DNA of 56,919 nucleotides, taken from Rhodospirillaceae bacterium. Its GTDB lineage: Bacteria; Pseudomonadota; Alphaproteobacteria; CACIAM-22H2. The notes beneath the pieces were generated by a model that was given only the letters and a program-made list of their open reading frames with translations, made no database searches and was not told where the DNA came from. The stretch spans positions 1-56,919 of the forward strand of contig JAIXXA010000141.1 of NCBI GenBank assembly GCA_027490975.1, in the 5' to 3' direction. Positions 16,691-25,790 of the stretch are shown here, in pieces (within the stretch, counting starts at the first letter, position 1; every line of letters begins with the position of its first letter). The translations under genes were made by a program, and so were the position numbers.

Positions 16691-17342
16691 GATTGAGCTT
16701 CTTCAAAAACGCCGACATTTTGTGGCGGCCTTCTTCGCGGTCTTTGGTCGCCTGATCGACCATCCAATTCATCTGCAGCACGTGGCGCGGGCCTTCGTAG
16801 CTCGCGTGGCCGTGCCAAGCGTCGCGCGTGCATTTGAAGGCAAGCATCGTGCCGTCCACAGGCGAAATTTCGGCCGTGTAGTTTTCGAGGCTTTCGGGGC
16901 CGCGCAGCAGGCGCAAACGCCCGCCCTGGTCCTGCCAGCCGCCGGTCGGCTTGTTCAGATAAAGCAGCACGGTCACGACTTTGGTTTTCGAATCCGTGTG
17001 GATTTGCCCGTCGCGCGCGCGGCAGCGGTCGCGGAACGTGATCATGGTCGGCAAGCCCGAGAGATCGAGGCCGAGCTTCGCCGAGATCGCGTCGCGGAAC
17101 GCCGCGCTTTCGAGGGACGCGACAAGATCACTTGCGGCCGGTTTCAGGCTCAGCGACGCGGTGGGAAACGCGCCCGGCTTGCCGATCTGCGGCCAGTCGC
17201 GGTCGATGCGGTCGACCGCGTCGGGGCGCACGAAACTCGGCACGACCACATGCAGGAACGGATCGTTCGATGCGGGCGTTGCGGAAAGAGCCGCAAGGTC
17301 GAACATCGTTTCGGCGGCCGTCGGGGCCAAGGCAGCGGTCAT
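16680..17342 (-). CDS. 2-oxoglutarate/Fe(II)-dependent oxygenase
   Basis: A 220-residue double-stranded beta-helix protein of the 2OG-Fe(II) oxygenase superfamily. Iron ligands are visible as His115 and Asp117 (QIHTDSK) and His177 or His179 (WHGH), with Arg186 in GPRHV as the 2-oxoglutarate anchor. The first 35 residues show no signal peptide. The substrate is unknown; related proteins hydroxylate proteins or small molecules. It starts five bases after the nitroreductase stop and is co-transcribed with it. Confidence 0.85.
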   Translation of the reverse strand: MTAALAPTAAETMFDLAALSATPASNDPFLHVVVPSFVRPDAVDRIDRDWPQIGKPGAFPTASLSLKPAASDLVASLESAAFRDAISAKLGLDLSGLPTMITFRDRCRARDGQIHTDSKTKVVTVLLYLNKPTGGWQDQGGRLRLLRGPESLENYTAEISPVDGTMLAFKCTRDAWHGHASYEGPRHVLQMNWMVDQATKDREEGRHKMSAFLKKLNPFG

Positions 17343-17347
17343 GGGGC

Positions 17348-18184
17348 TCAATCCAGTTTGAATCCGATCGCCCGAATATAGGCGCCGAAATCGCCGCGTT
17401 CCAGGTTCGCATACTGGCGCGCTTTGTCCTCGCTCCAGCCATAGGCGGCGGCCTCGCCGAAACGCGCAATATCGCGCTGTGCGGCAAAAGGCCGCGTGCG
17501 GTTGCGGCGCGCATCGTACGCGTCGATCGTCGCATCGAGATCGCCCTCGTCGTAGCGGTCGGTGTGCACGCGCAAGCTCGTCGGCAGGCGCGGCGAGATA
17601 CGCACGGCTTCCTTGGGCCAGCCGACGCACAGGCCTGCGACCGGGAACACGCGTGCGGGCAAGCCGAGCAGACCCGACACGTCGGCCGCACGATTGCGAA
17701 TGGCCGATATAGGGCAGGTGCCGAGCCCCACGAGATCGGCCGCCGCCACAAACTGTGCCAGCGCAATGCCGGCATCGACGGCGGCGTTGAACATCGCGTC
17801 GAGATGGTCGTTGGCGAAGGCGTGGCCCTGGCGTTCGTGCACGCGGATCTGGCGCCGGTTGTTGGCGCAGAACACCAGAAACACGGGTGCGGCCGCCACC
17901 CACGGATTGCCGCTGCAGCAGTCGGCAAGCGCGGCGCGAAGTGCTGGGTCGTCGATCGCCACGATATCGGCCTGCTGCAGATCGGATTTGCTGGGGGCAG
18001 CAAGGGCGATCGCGCACAGCAAGCGCACGAGGGCGGGATCGACGGCGGCATCCGAATAGCTGCGCACCGAGCCGCGCTCGGCCAAGGGGGCGAGCGCGGC
18101 GACGTTGGGCGTGTTGGGAATGGCGAAGTTTTCGCCGAAGCGTTCGGCAAGGGCGGCGGCAAGGCGCGTGCGGGAATCGCTCAT
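17348..18184 (-). CDS. Nitroreductase-family flavoprotein
   Basis: A 278-residue protein of the NfsA/FRP-type nitroreductase superfamily, which binds FMN and uses NADPH. Recognisable parts are RGSVRSYSD near residue 40 and APSKSDLQQADIVAI (the FMN-phosphate region). A central helix pair follows (DHLDAMFNAAVDAGIALAQF), then GLGTCPISAIRN. The start at 18184 (MSDSRTRL) was chosen because upstream in-frame sequence is intergenic. Divergent from the DUF1116 gene with 150 bases between. The natural substrate is not known. Confidence 0.88.
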   Translation of the reverse strand: MSDSRTRLAAALAERFGENFAIPNTPNVAALAPLAERGSVRSYSDAAVDPALVRLLCAIALAAPSKSDLQQADIVAIDDPALRAALADCCSGNPWVAAAPVFLVFCANNRRQIRVHERQGHAFANDHLDAMFNAAVDAGIALAQFVAAADLVGLGTCPISAIRNRAADVSGLLGLPARVFPVAGLCVGWPKEAVRISPRLPTSLRVHTDRYDEGDLDATIDAYDARRNRTRPFAAQRDIARFGEAAAYGWSEDKARQYANLERGDFGAYIRAIGFKLD

Positions 18185-18334
18185 GAGGCCGAGCCTAGCA
18201 GACTGCGCCCGCCAGCGGCCAAAAAGAGAAAACAGGCCTCGACATTGGGAATATTGTATTGGTCCTGCCGCGAGCCTTGCAAAAGCGTCGGTGCCAAGCT
18301 TCACTCCCGCGCGCCTCCGGTTTAGGACATTTCA

Positions 18335-19753
18335 ATGACTGTCGATTCGCTGCTCAAAACGCCGCTCCAAGTCGTCAATATCGGGCTCGAAAGCTTCGCC
18401 CGCGATTTGGCGGCCGCCGATATTCCGGTCGTCGATCTCGATTGGCAGCCGCCCGCGCGCGGCGATGCGGGGCTGGCTCGCCTGTTGGCCAAACTCGACG
18501 GCGTGCCCGCCATCGAAGCGGCCAATGCCGAGGCGCTGAAGCGGCTGCTCGCCGCCGATCCGGTGCTGATCGACGTGCAGGTTGCCGGCGACGTTTTGAA
18601 AGGTCTTGAAGACCGCATGATCGGCCATGCGGGACCGCCCATCGAATGGCCGCAAATGTGCGGCCCGCTGCGCGGGGCCATCCAGGGGGCGATCGTGCTC
18701 GAAGGCTGGGCGCCGGATCTCGAGGCCGCCGACAAGCTCGCCGCGTCGGGCGGCGTCAGGTTCGTGCCGAACCACCATCTGGGCGCGGTCGGGCCGATGA
18801 CCGGCATGATCACGCGCTCGATGCCGGTCCTGGTCGTCGAGAACCGCGCTTTCGGCAACCGCGCCTATTGCACGCTGAACGAAGGGCTCGGCAAGGTCAT
18901 GCGCTTCGGCGGCAACGATGCCGACGTTCTGAAGCGCCTGCGCTGGCTGGCAAGCGACCTCGCGCCCGCTTTGGCGGCTTCCTTGCGCGCCGCGGGCGGG
19001 CTCGGCCTCAAGAACATCATCGCGCGCGGACTCACGATGGGGGACGAGATGCACCAGCGCAACGTCGCCTGCACGAGCCTGTTCGTGCGCGCGATGGCGC
19101 CGCATCTGGCGCGCGCGATTTCCGATCCCGCCAAACTTGCGGGCGTGTTCGAGTTCATCGGCGGCAACGACCAGTTTTTCCTGAACGTCGCCATGGCGAT
19201 GGGCAAGGCGATCGCCGATCCCGCCAAAGGAATTGCCAACGCGACTTTGGTAACCGCCATGTGCCGCAACGGCACCGAGTTCGGCATTCGCGTGGCCGCG
19301 ACCGGCGAGCGCTGGTTCACGGCCCCGGTCGAACAGCCGACGGGGCTTTATTTCGCGGGTTATTCGGCCGCCGACGCCAATCCCGACATCGGCGACAGCG
19401 CCATCGTCGAAACCGTGGGTTTGGGCGGCTTTGCGATGGCGGCTTCGCCCGCCGTCGCGGGTTTCGTCGGCGCCGGTTCCGCGTCCGACGCGCTCGACAT
19501 CACGCGCGCGATGATGGACATCGCGGTCGGCCGCAATCCCGACTGGACGATCCCCGGCCTCGATTTTGCGGGCACGCCTGTCGGCATCGACATTCGCAAG
19601 GTCGTCGAGACCGGCATTGCGCCTACGATCAATACCGGCATTGCGCACAAGAAGCCCGGCATCGGCCAGGTCGGGGCGGGCACGGTCAAAGCGCCGCTTA
19701 AATGTTTCGACGAGGCGCTCGCCGCCGTCGCCGAAATCATGGGGGTGGCGTGA
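18335..19753 (+). CDS. allG: DUF1116 protein, AllG-like subunit of oxamate carbamoyltransferase
   Basis: A 472-residue DUF1116 (YlbE) protein. In E. coli the corresponding protein, now called AllG, forms with AllF (FdrA) and AllH the three-part oxamate carbamoyltransferase that ends anaerobic allantoin breakdown. The family hallmarks are LQVVNIGLESFARDL at the start, GDEMHQRN in the middle and a C-terminal IGQVGAGTVKAP. It overlaps the fdrA start (TGATG), so the two are made together. The reaction in this organism is inferred from family and context only; no allantoin genes are seen here. Confidence 0.85.
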   Translation: MTVDSLLKTPLQVVNIGLESFARDLAAADIPVVDLDWQPPARGDAGLARLLAKLDGVPAIEAANAEALKRLLAADPVLIDVQVAGDVLKGLEDRMIGHAGPPIEWPQMCGPLRGAIQGAIVLEGWAPDLEAADKLAASGGVRFVPNHHLGAVGPMTGMITRSMPVLVVENRAFGNRAYCTLNEGLGKVMRFGGNDADVLKRLRWLASDLAPALAASLRAAGGLGLKNIIARGLTMGDEMHQRNVACTSLFVRAMAPHLARAISDPAKLAGVFEFIGGNDQFFLNVAMAMGKAIADPAKGIANATLVTAMCRNGTEFGIRVAATGERWFTAPVEQPTGLYFAGYSAADANPDIGDSAIVETVGLGGFAMAASPAVAGFVGAGSASDALDITRAMMDIAVGRNPDWTIPGLDFAGTPVGIDIRKVVETGIAPTINTGIAHKKPGIGQVGAGTVKAPLKCFDEALAAVAEIMGVA

Positions 19754-21267
19754 TGTCGGCCAAAGCCAATCGCGTCCGCAAAGGCTTCTATCTCGACTCG
19801 GTCGCGCTCATGCGGCTGTCGCAGACCGTGGCAGCGCTGCCGGGCGTGACGTCGGCGGCCTTGATGATCGGCACGCCGTCCAATCTGCGCATCATGGAAG
19901 ATGCGGGCCTGCTCGACGCGACGGGCCGTGCGGCGGGAGCCAACGATCTTGTGGTCGCGGTCAAAGCGGTCGATGCCAAAGCGGCCGACGCGGCGCTCGA
20001 CGAGGCCGACGCGTTGCTGGCGCGGCCCAAACACACGGCACGCGGCGGGGCCGAGCGGCGGCCGCGTTCGATCGACGCCGCGATGCGCGCCCTTGGCGGC
20101 GGCACGCTGGCGCTGATCTCGGTGCCGGGGGCGTTTGCGGCCGCGGAAGCGCGCAAAGCGCTCGCGCGCGGCATGCATGCGATGATTTTTTCCGACAATG
20201 TCGGGATCGAAGAAGAGCGCGCATTGAAGCTCGAAGCGCGGACGCGCGGGCTTCTCGTGATGGGCCCCGATTGCGGAACGGCGATGATCGCGGGCACGCC
20301 GCTTGCGTTTGCCAACCAAGTGCCGCAAGGGCCAATCGGCATCGTGGCTGCGGCAGGCACGGGCTTGCAGGAAGTGGCGTGTTTGATCGCGCGCGCCGGG
20401 GCCGGCGTGTCGCACGGCATCGGCACGGGCGGGCGCGATCTGTCCGAACGCGTCGGCGGCCTCACCATGCTTGCGGCCCTCGATGCGCTCGATGCCGATG
20501 CCGATACGACGCATATCGTGATCGTCTCGAAGCCGCCGGCGGCATCGGTGGCCGCAACCGTCCTGGCACGCGTGGCCAAGAGCCCCAAGAATTTCACGAT
20601 CTGCTTTCTGGGTGCCGACGGCTCGGGCATGCCTGCCAATGCGCGGTTTGCGCCCACGCTTGCGGCGGCGGCGGCAGATGCGGTCGCGCGCACGACCGGC
20701 GGGGCGGGTGTGGATGCGGGCTTCGACGTGGACGCCAAAGCGGCCGAAGCGCGCGAACATCTGGCACCCGCACGGCGCTGGGTGCGCGGTGTGTATAGCG
20801 GCGGCACGCTCTGCGCCGAAGCGCAGCTGGTGCTGCGCGCGGCGGGCGAAGCCTTCTGGTCGAATGCGCCGGTGCCCGGCGCCTTGCCGACCAAGCCCGC
20901 CTCGGGCCACAGCTTCGTCGATTACGGGGCGGACGAATACACGGTCGGCCGCCCGCATCCGATGATCGATCCCACGGTGCGCGACGCAGCCCTTGCTCAA
21001 GCGCTCGAGGAATCGGGCGTGGCTGTGGTGCTGGTCGACATCGTGATCGGCTTCGGTGCGCACGAAGATCCCGCCGGGGCCGCCGCGCGCGTCGTGGGTG
21101 CGGCCGGCGACCAGCGGCCCGCCGTGGTCGCGTCGGTCATCGGCACCGATCTCGATCCGCAGCATCGCGCAAGCCAGGTGCGCAAGCTCGAACAGGCCGG
21201 CATTCTGGTGGCCCCCTCCAACGCGCGTGCAGCCGAGCTTGCTTTGGCGATTTCGCGCCTACGCTAG
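19753..21267 (+). CDS. fdrA: FdrA / AllF-like protein (CoA-ligase fold)
   Basis: A 504-residue FdrA-family protein, related to the succinyl-CoA synthetase fold. It opens with a region typical of the family (YLDSVALMRLSQTVAALPGV). It then shows a Rossmann-like CoA-binding part (MIFSDNVGIEEERALK, GPDCGTAMI), a second domain around residue 250, and YSGGTLCAEAQ near 355. E. coli FdrA (AllF) is one of three subunits needed to split oxalurate to oxamate and carbamoyl phosphate. The ATG sits in the stop of the DUF1116 gene. The tail overlaps the opposite-strand DUF2877 gene by nine bases. Confidence 0.9.
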   Translation: MSAKANRVRKGFYLDSVALMRLSQTVAALPGVTSAALMIGTPSNLRIMEDAGLLDATGRAAGANDLVVAVKAVDAKAADAALDEADALLARPKHTARGGAERRPRSIDAAMRALGGGTLALISVPGAFAAAEARKALARGMHAMIFSDNVGIEEERALKLEARTRGLLVMGPDCGTAMIAGTPLAFANQVPQGPIGIVAAAGTGLQEVACLIARAGAGVSHGIGTGGRDLSERVGGLTMLAALDALDADADTTHIVIVSKPPAASVAATVLARVAKSPKNFTICFLGADGSGMPANARFAPTLAAAAADAVARTTGGAGVDAGFDVDAKAAEAREHLAPARRWVRGVYSGGTLCAEAQLVLRAAGEAFWSNAPVPGALPTKPASGHSFVDYGADEYTVGRPHPMIDPTVRDAALAQALEESGVAVVLVDIVIGFGAHEDPAGAAARVVGAAGDQRPAVVASVIGTDLDPQHRASQVRKLEQAGILVAPSNARAAELALAISRLR

Positions 21268-22014
21268 AACCGCAACGATCCCGGCGAGTGCGTCGTAGCC
21301 CGAACTGTGGCCGATCGCGTCGAGGGGGCTGAGGTCGGGCGTTTGCCCCTGCACGATATCGGCAAGAATTCTGTGCAACGCTTGCGCGCCCGCGCCGTCG
21401 AGGGCAGCGCTCAAATGGGCGGCCGAAATCGCATTCGTGGCGGTCGCTAGGCGGCCCCGCAGAAAGTCGCGCAATGCGTCGGCGTCTTCCATCCGGCCGA
21501 CTGCACGCAAGGCGAGCGCCGCGCCGCCGAGCGCATCGTCGCCCGCCGGCGTGAGGCCGGGCCCGAGACCGAGCAGATCTTCCAGGATCGGCGGCACCGG
21601 CCCGCGTCGCCAGTGGGCCAGTGCGGCGAGCGGGGCGTGTGCAGCCGCTTTGAACGGATCGTCTGCGGCTGGCGCCAGCAAACCTCTTTCGCGCGGAATG
21701 GCGGCCGCCACGCGTCGGCAGGCGTGCGCATCCAGATTCGGCCACGGCTCCGGCCGCCAGATCGGCACAGTATCGAGCGCGAATTGCCACGCCGCACCCA
21801 CCGCCGGGATCGGCGGGCAGGCGGCATAGAGGATATTCAAAGGCCCAGCGCCCAGATCGGGGCCGCCGGCGCAGGCAATGCGCCCGTCCGCGTCGGCCAC
21901 GTAGAAGCTGCGCTTGAATGCGGCGATCACGCGCCCCAGCCTCGTTTGCGATCCTGCCGCACCTGCCAGAACGATCGTCTTGCCGTGTTCCATCGCCGCC
22001 AATTCTAGCGCCAT
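21259..22014 (-). CDS. allH: DUF2877 protein, AllH-like subunit
   Basis: A 251-residue DUF2877 (YlbF) protein. The signature GLGPGLTPAGDDALGG is clear around residue 148, and the C-terminal HSSGYDALAGI is typical. In E. coli the third subunit of oxamate carbamoyltransferase, AllH, belongs to this family. Here the gene is convergent with fdrA, overlapping it by nine bases, instead of following it on the same strand. It must therefore be transcribed from a separate promoter, in the 59 bases before the molybdo-enzyme gene. Confidence 0.85.
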   Translation of the reverse strand: MALELAAMEHGKTIVLAGAAGSQTRLGRVIAAFKRSFYVADADGRIACAGGPDLGAGPLNILYAACPPIPAVGAAWQFALDTVPIWRPEPWPNLDAHACRRVAAAIPRERGLLAPAADDPFKAAAHAPLAALAHWRRGPVPPILEDLLGLGPGLTPAGDDALGGAALALRAVGRMEDADALRDFLRGRLATATNAISAAHLSAALDGAGAQALHRILADIVQGQTPDLSPLDAIGHSSGYDALAGIVAVLA

Positions 22015-22073
22015 TGCATGCCGTCAGGCGATTTGCCACAGTCGCCGTTCCAAGGAAATTCGAGGGTCGTAAA

Positions 22074-24398
22074 ATGAGCAAGTTCGGAAAAGCCCAGATG
22101 CCGCGCCGCGTCGAAGATGCCCGCCTGCTGAAGGGGGCCGGACGCTATCTCGACGACGTGGCGCTGGCGCGCCAGACTTACGGGTTTTTCGTCCGCAGCC
22201 CGCACGCGCATGCCGACATCCGCAGCATCGACGTCGCGGCTGCGCGCGAGATGCCGGGCGTGATCGGCGTATTCACGGGCGACGATCTGGCGGCTGCCGG
22301 CATCGGCAACGTGCCGTGCATGGCGCCGCTCAAAAACCGCGACGGCAGCGCCTTCACGCCGCCGCCGCGCCCGGCCTTGGCGCGGGGCCGCGTGCGCTTT
22401 GCGGGCGAAGCCGTGGTGCTCGTCGTGGCCGAGCGCGCGGAAGACGCACGCGATGCCGCCGAGGCCGTCGCGATCGACTACGAACCCTTGCCGGCCGTCG
22501 GCGACATCGCGGCTGCGATCGCCCCCGATGCGCCGATCGTATGGAGCGCGGCCAAGGGCAATATCGCATTCGACTGGACGATCGGCGACGAAGCCAAAAC
22601 CAAAGCCGCCTTCGCGTCTGCCGCAAAGACGGTCGAAATCGATCTCGTCAACAACCGGCTGGTGCCCAACTCGATCGAGCCGCGCGGCGCCATCGCCGAC
22701 TATGCGCGCGGCGAAGACCGCCTCACGCTCTATTGCAGCACGCAAGGCGGCTTCGGCATGCGCAAGGTGCTGGCGGGCGAAATCTTCAAGATCCCGGAAA
22801 GCAAGCTGCGCGTCGTCACGGGCGACGTCGGCGGCGGTTTCGGCATGAAGATTTTCGTGTTCCCCGAATACGTTGCGTGCCTGTTTGCGGCGCGGGCACT
22901 CGAGCGGCCCGTGCGCTGGATTTCCGATCGCAGCGAGGCGTTCCTTACCGATACGCACGGGCGCGACCATCTGACCAAAGCGCGTGCGGCGATCGACGCT
23001 GACGGGCGCATTCTGGGCCTGCATGTGCAGACCAACGCCAATCTCGGCGCCTATTGCTCGCAATACAGCACGTTCGTTGCGACGGCGGCGGGGGCGTCGA
23101 TGCTCGTCGGCGTCTACGCGATCCCGGCCGCGTTCGCCGAATACAAGGGCGTGTTCTCGAACACGGCCCCGGTCGATGCCTATCGCGGGGCGGGCCGACC
23201 GGAAGCCAACTACGTCGTCGAGCGCGTGATCGAAAAGGTCGGCAAAACGCTTGGTCTGTCGCCCGCCGAAGTGCGGCGGCGCAATTTCATCGCGCCGGCC
23301 GCGATGCCCTACAAGACCGCTCTCGGCAACACCTACGACAGCGGCGAATACGCGCGCAATCTCGACGACGCGTTGGCGCGCGCGGACTGGAACGGGTTCG
23401 AGGCGCGGCGCGAAGCCTCCAAGAAGGCCGGCAAGTTGCGCGGCACCGGGCTTGCGATGTACACGGAAGTCTGCGGCGGCGGCGGCGACGAGTCCGCGCA
23501 CATCCAGTTCGATCCGTCGGGCGGGGCGTTTGTGCGCGTCGGCAACCAGTCGAACGGCCAGGGGCACGAAACCGCCTTTGCGCAGATCGTGGCCGATGCG
23601 CTCGGCATTCCGCTCGACAAAGTGCGCGTCGTGCAGGGCGATACCGACGTTGCGATCTACAATGGCGGCACGGGCGGCAGCCGCGCACTCGCCGTGACCG
23701 GCACGGCCGTGAGCCTCGCCGCCAAGGACGTGATCGCGCGCGGGCGCAAGCTTGCCGCATACCTGATGGAAGCCGCCGACGCGGACATCGAGTTCTCCGA
23801 CGGTTCATTCAAAGTGGCGGGGACCGACAAGGCGATCACCGTCGCCGAATTGGCCAAGACGGCGCACATGAAGGCGAAGCTGCCGCCGGACCAAGCACTC
23901 GGCCTCGAAGGCCAGGCAACGCATCTGCCCAAAGGGGCGACGTTCCCCAATGGCTGCCATATCGCCGAGATCGAAATCGATCCCGACACGGGCACGGTGT
24001 CGTTCGAGCGCTACACGATCGTCGACGATTTCGGCGTCGTGATGAACCCGCTGCTCGTCGAGGGCCAGGTGCATGGCGGCACCATCCAGGGCATCGGCCA
24101 AGCGCTGTACGAAGGGTGCGTCTACGACCCCGCGAGCGGCCAGCTTCTCACCGGCTCGTTCATGGATTACGGCATGCCGCGCGCCGACCAGATGCCGTCG
24201 ATCGATTTCTCGTACAACGAGGTGCCGTGCCTCAACAATCCGCTTGGCGTGAAAGGTGCGGGCGAGGCGGGTTCGATCGGCGCACCGCCCGCCGTCGTGC
24301 ATGCCGTGCTCGACGCGCTGAAGCCTTACGACGTCGCGCATATCGACATGCCCGCCACACCGCAGAAAATCTGGCGCGCCATCCACAAGGCCGCTTGA
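22074..24398 (+). CDS. Xanthine dehydrogenase/CO dehydrogenase family molybdopterin-binding subunit
   Basis: A 774-residue large subunit of the molybdenum hydroxylase family. It begins RRVEDARLLKGAGRYLDD, carries the substrate-access stretch NSIEPRGA, the GGGFGMK loop, AYRGAGRPEANY, and near the end GAGEAGSIGAPP. The Glu of that last motif is the catalytic base of the family. Members hydroxylate purines, nicotinate, aldehydes, or oxidise CO. The medium FAD and small 2Fe-2S subunits are not encoded nearby, so this copy is an orphan or pairs with subunits elsewhere. It is followed by psuG with a TTGA or 8-base gap arrangement. Confidence 0.9.
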   Translation: MSKFGKAQMPRRVEDARLLKGAGRYLDDVALARQTYGFFVRSPHAHADIRSIDVAAAREMPGVIGVFTGDDLAAAGIGNVPCMAPLKNRDGSAFTPPPRPALARGRVRFAGEAVVLVVAERAEDARDAAEAVAIDYEPLPAVGDIAAAIAPDAPIVWSAAKGNIAFDWTIGDEAKTKAAFASAAKTVEIDLVNNRLVPNSIEPRGAIADYARGEDRLTLYCSTQGGFGMRKVLAGEIFKIPESKLRVVTGDVGGGFGMKIFVFPEYVACLFAARALERPVRWISDRSEAFLTDTHGRDHLTKARAAIDADGRILGLHVQTNANLGAYCSQYSTFVATAAGASMLVGVYAIPAAFAEYKGVFSNTAPVDAYRGAGRPEANYVVERVIEKVGKTLGLSPAEVRRRNFIAPAAMPYKTALGNTYDSGEYARNLDDALARADWNGFEARREASKKAGKLRGTGLAMYTEVCGGGGDESAHIQFDPSGGAFVRVGNQSNGQGHETAFAQIVADALGIPLDKVRVVQGDTDVAIYNGGTGGSRALAVTGTAVSLAAKDVIARGRKLAAYLMEAADADIEFSDGSFKVAGTDKAITVAELAKTAHMKAKLPPDQALGLEGQATHLPKGATFPNGCHIAEIEIDPDTGTVSFERYTIVDDFGVVMNPLLVEGQVHGGTIQGIGQALYEGCVYDPASGQLLTGSFMDYGMPRADQMPSIDFSYNEVPCLNNPLGVKGAGEAGSIGAPPAVVHAVLDALKPYDVAHIDMPATPQKIWRAIHKAA

Positions 24399-24406
24399 TC
24401 CAGCAC

Positions 24407-25318
24407 GTGCTGCCGCCCGATCTCGACATCGCACCGGAGGTCGCGGCGGCCCTGGCGGACGGCCGCGCGGTGGTGGCTCTCGAATCCACCATCGTCGCGC
24501 ACGGAATGCCGTATCCGCGCAATCTCGAAACCGCCTTGGCGCTCGAGGCCGATCTGCGCGCAAAGGGCGTGGTGCCCGCAACGATCGCGGTGATCGACGG
24601 GCGCTTGCGCGTGGGGCTCGGGCGCGCCGATCTCGAATTGCTCGCGACAGGCCGGAATATCGCCAAAGCCTCGCGCCGCGATTTGGCGGCCCTCGTCGCG
24701 ACGCGCGCGCACGGGGCCACGACAGTTGCCGCGACGATGGCGATCGCCGCACTGGCCGGGATCGCGATCTTCGCGACCGGCGGGATCGGCGGCGTGCACC
24801 GGGGTGCCGAAAGCACGATGGACGTGTCGGCCGATCTCTACGAGCTTGCGCGCACGCCGGTCGCCGTTGTGTGCGCCGGGGCCAAATCCATTCTCGACAT
24901 CCCCAAGACGCTCGAACTGCTCGAAAGTCTCGGCGTGCCGGTATTGGGATATCGCACCGACGATTTTCCGGCTTTCTACGCGCGCACAAGCGGGCGGCGC
25001 ACCGACCGACGCTGCGACAATGCACTTGAAGTCGCACAGTTGACCGCCGCCCAGCGGCGCTTGGGGCTTGGCGGCCTGCTGGTCGCCAATCCGATCCCGG
25101 CCGAACATGCCCTCGATGCCGACGCGATCGAGCGCGAAATCGCAGCTTCCGTGGCCGCGGCGGCAGCCGCGGGCATTGCGGGGGCGGCCCTCACGCCGTT
25201 CCTGCTCGGCCGCCTCAACGAAGCGACCGGCGGCACGTCGCTTGCCGCGAACATCGCGTTGGCGCGCAACAATGTGGCCGTTGCGGGCGAGATCGCCTTG
25301 GCCTATGCGGCCCTTTAA
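24407..25318 (+). CDS. psuG: Pseudouridine-5'-phosphate glycosidase
   Basis: A 303-residue enzyme cleaving pseudouridine 5'-phosphate to uracil and ribose 5-phosphate. Strong family motifs are VALESTIVAHGMPYP (catalytic Glu about residue 26), VPATIAVIDG, ATGGIGGVHRGAE and VCAGAKSILD, which carries the Lys that forms the Schiff base. The likely start is the GTG at 24407; a TTG at 24395 overlapping the previous stop (TTGA) is the alternative. The kinase partner psuK is not in the window. The tail overlaps arfB on the other strand by four bases. Confidence 0.95.
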   Translation: MLPPDLDIAPEVAAALADGRAVVALESTIVAHGMPYPRNLETALALEADLRAKGVVPATIAVIDGRLRVGLGRADLELLATGRNIAKASRRDLAALVATRAHGATTVAATMAIAALAGIAIFATGGIGGVHRGAESTMDVSADLYELARTPVAVVCAGAKSILDIPKTLELLESLGVPVLGYRTDDFPAFYARTSGRRTDRRCDNALEVAQLTAAQRRLGLGGLLVANPIPAEHALDADAIEREIAASVAAAAAAGIAGAALTPFLLGRLNEATGGTSLAANIALARNNVAVAGEIALAYAAL

Positions 25319-25734
25319 TCGAGATCGATCGGCCCGCCGCGCGTCGCTTTCACGGTCGCGCGCGCGGCTTTCGAGGCGAGGCGGCGGCGCTTCGACCCTT
25401 TTGTTGGCTTGGTCGCACGCCGCGCCTTCGGCTTGTGGCGGGCCGCGCGCAGCAGCTGGGCGAGCTTTTCGAGCGCGTCCTTGCGGTTCATCTCCTGCGT
25501 GCGGTGGCGCGAGGATTCGACGATGAGATGCCCCTCGCCCGACACGCGCTTGCCCGCGATCGCCTTGAGCCGTTCGACGATCTCGGGCTCGAGGCGCGTG
25601 GCGCCCAGATCGACGCGCAGCTCCACGCTCGTCGAGACTTTGTTGACGTTCTGGCCGCCGGGACCGCTGGCGCGCACGAAGCGCCAGGCAAGGTCGCGGT
25701 CGTCGAGATCGAGTTCGGGAATCACGCGCGGCAT
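25315..25734 (-). CDS. arfB: Ribosome-rescue peptidyl-tRNA hydrolase ArfB
   Basis: A 139-residue release-factor-like protein with the GGQ motif (residues 26-28 in GPGGQNVNK) and the lysine/arginine-rich C-terminal tail that inserts into the empty mRNA channel of stalled ribosomes. It hydrolyses peptidyl-tRNA on non-stop complexes. The length is standard for ArfB/YaeJ. The start MPRVIPELD is preferred over an in-frame ATG 12 codons upstream, as family members begin with this short strand. Confidence 0.94.
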   Translation of the reverse strand: MPRVIPELDLDDRDLAWRFVRASGPGGQNVNKVSTSVELRVDLGATRLEPEIVERLKAIAGKRVSGEGHLIVESSRHRTQEMNRKDALEKLAQLLRAARHKPKARRATKPTKGSKRRRLASKAARATVKATRGGPIDLD

Positions 25735-25790
25735 GGACGCCAGAGTCGCGCGGCTTGCGCAATGGCGCAAGCGCCTTTAGGAAGACGGCC

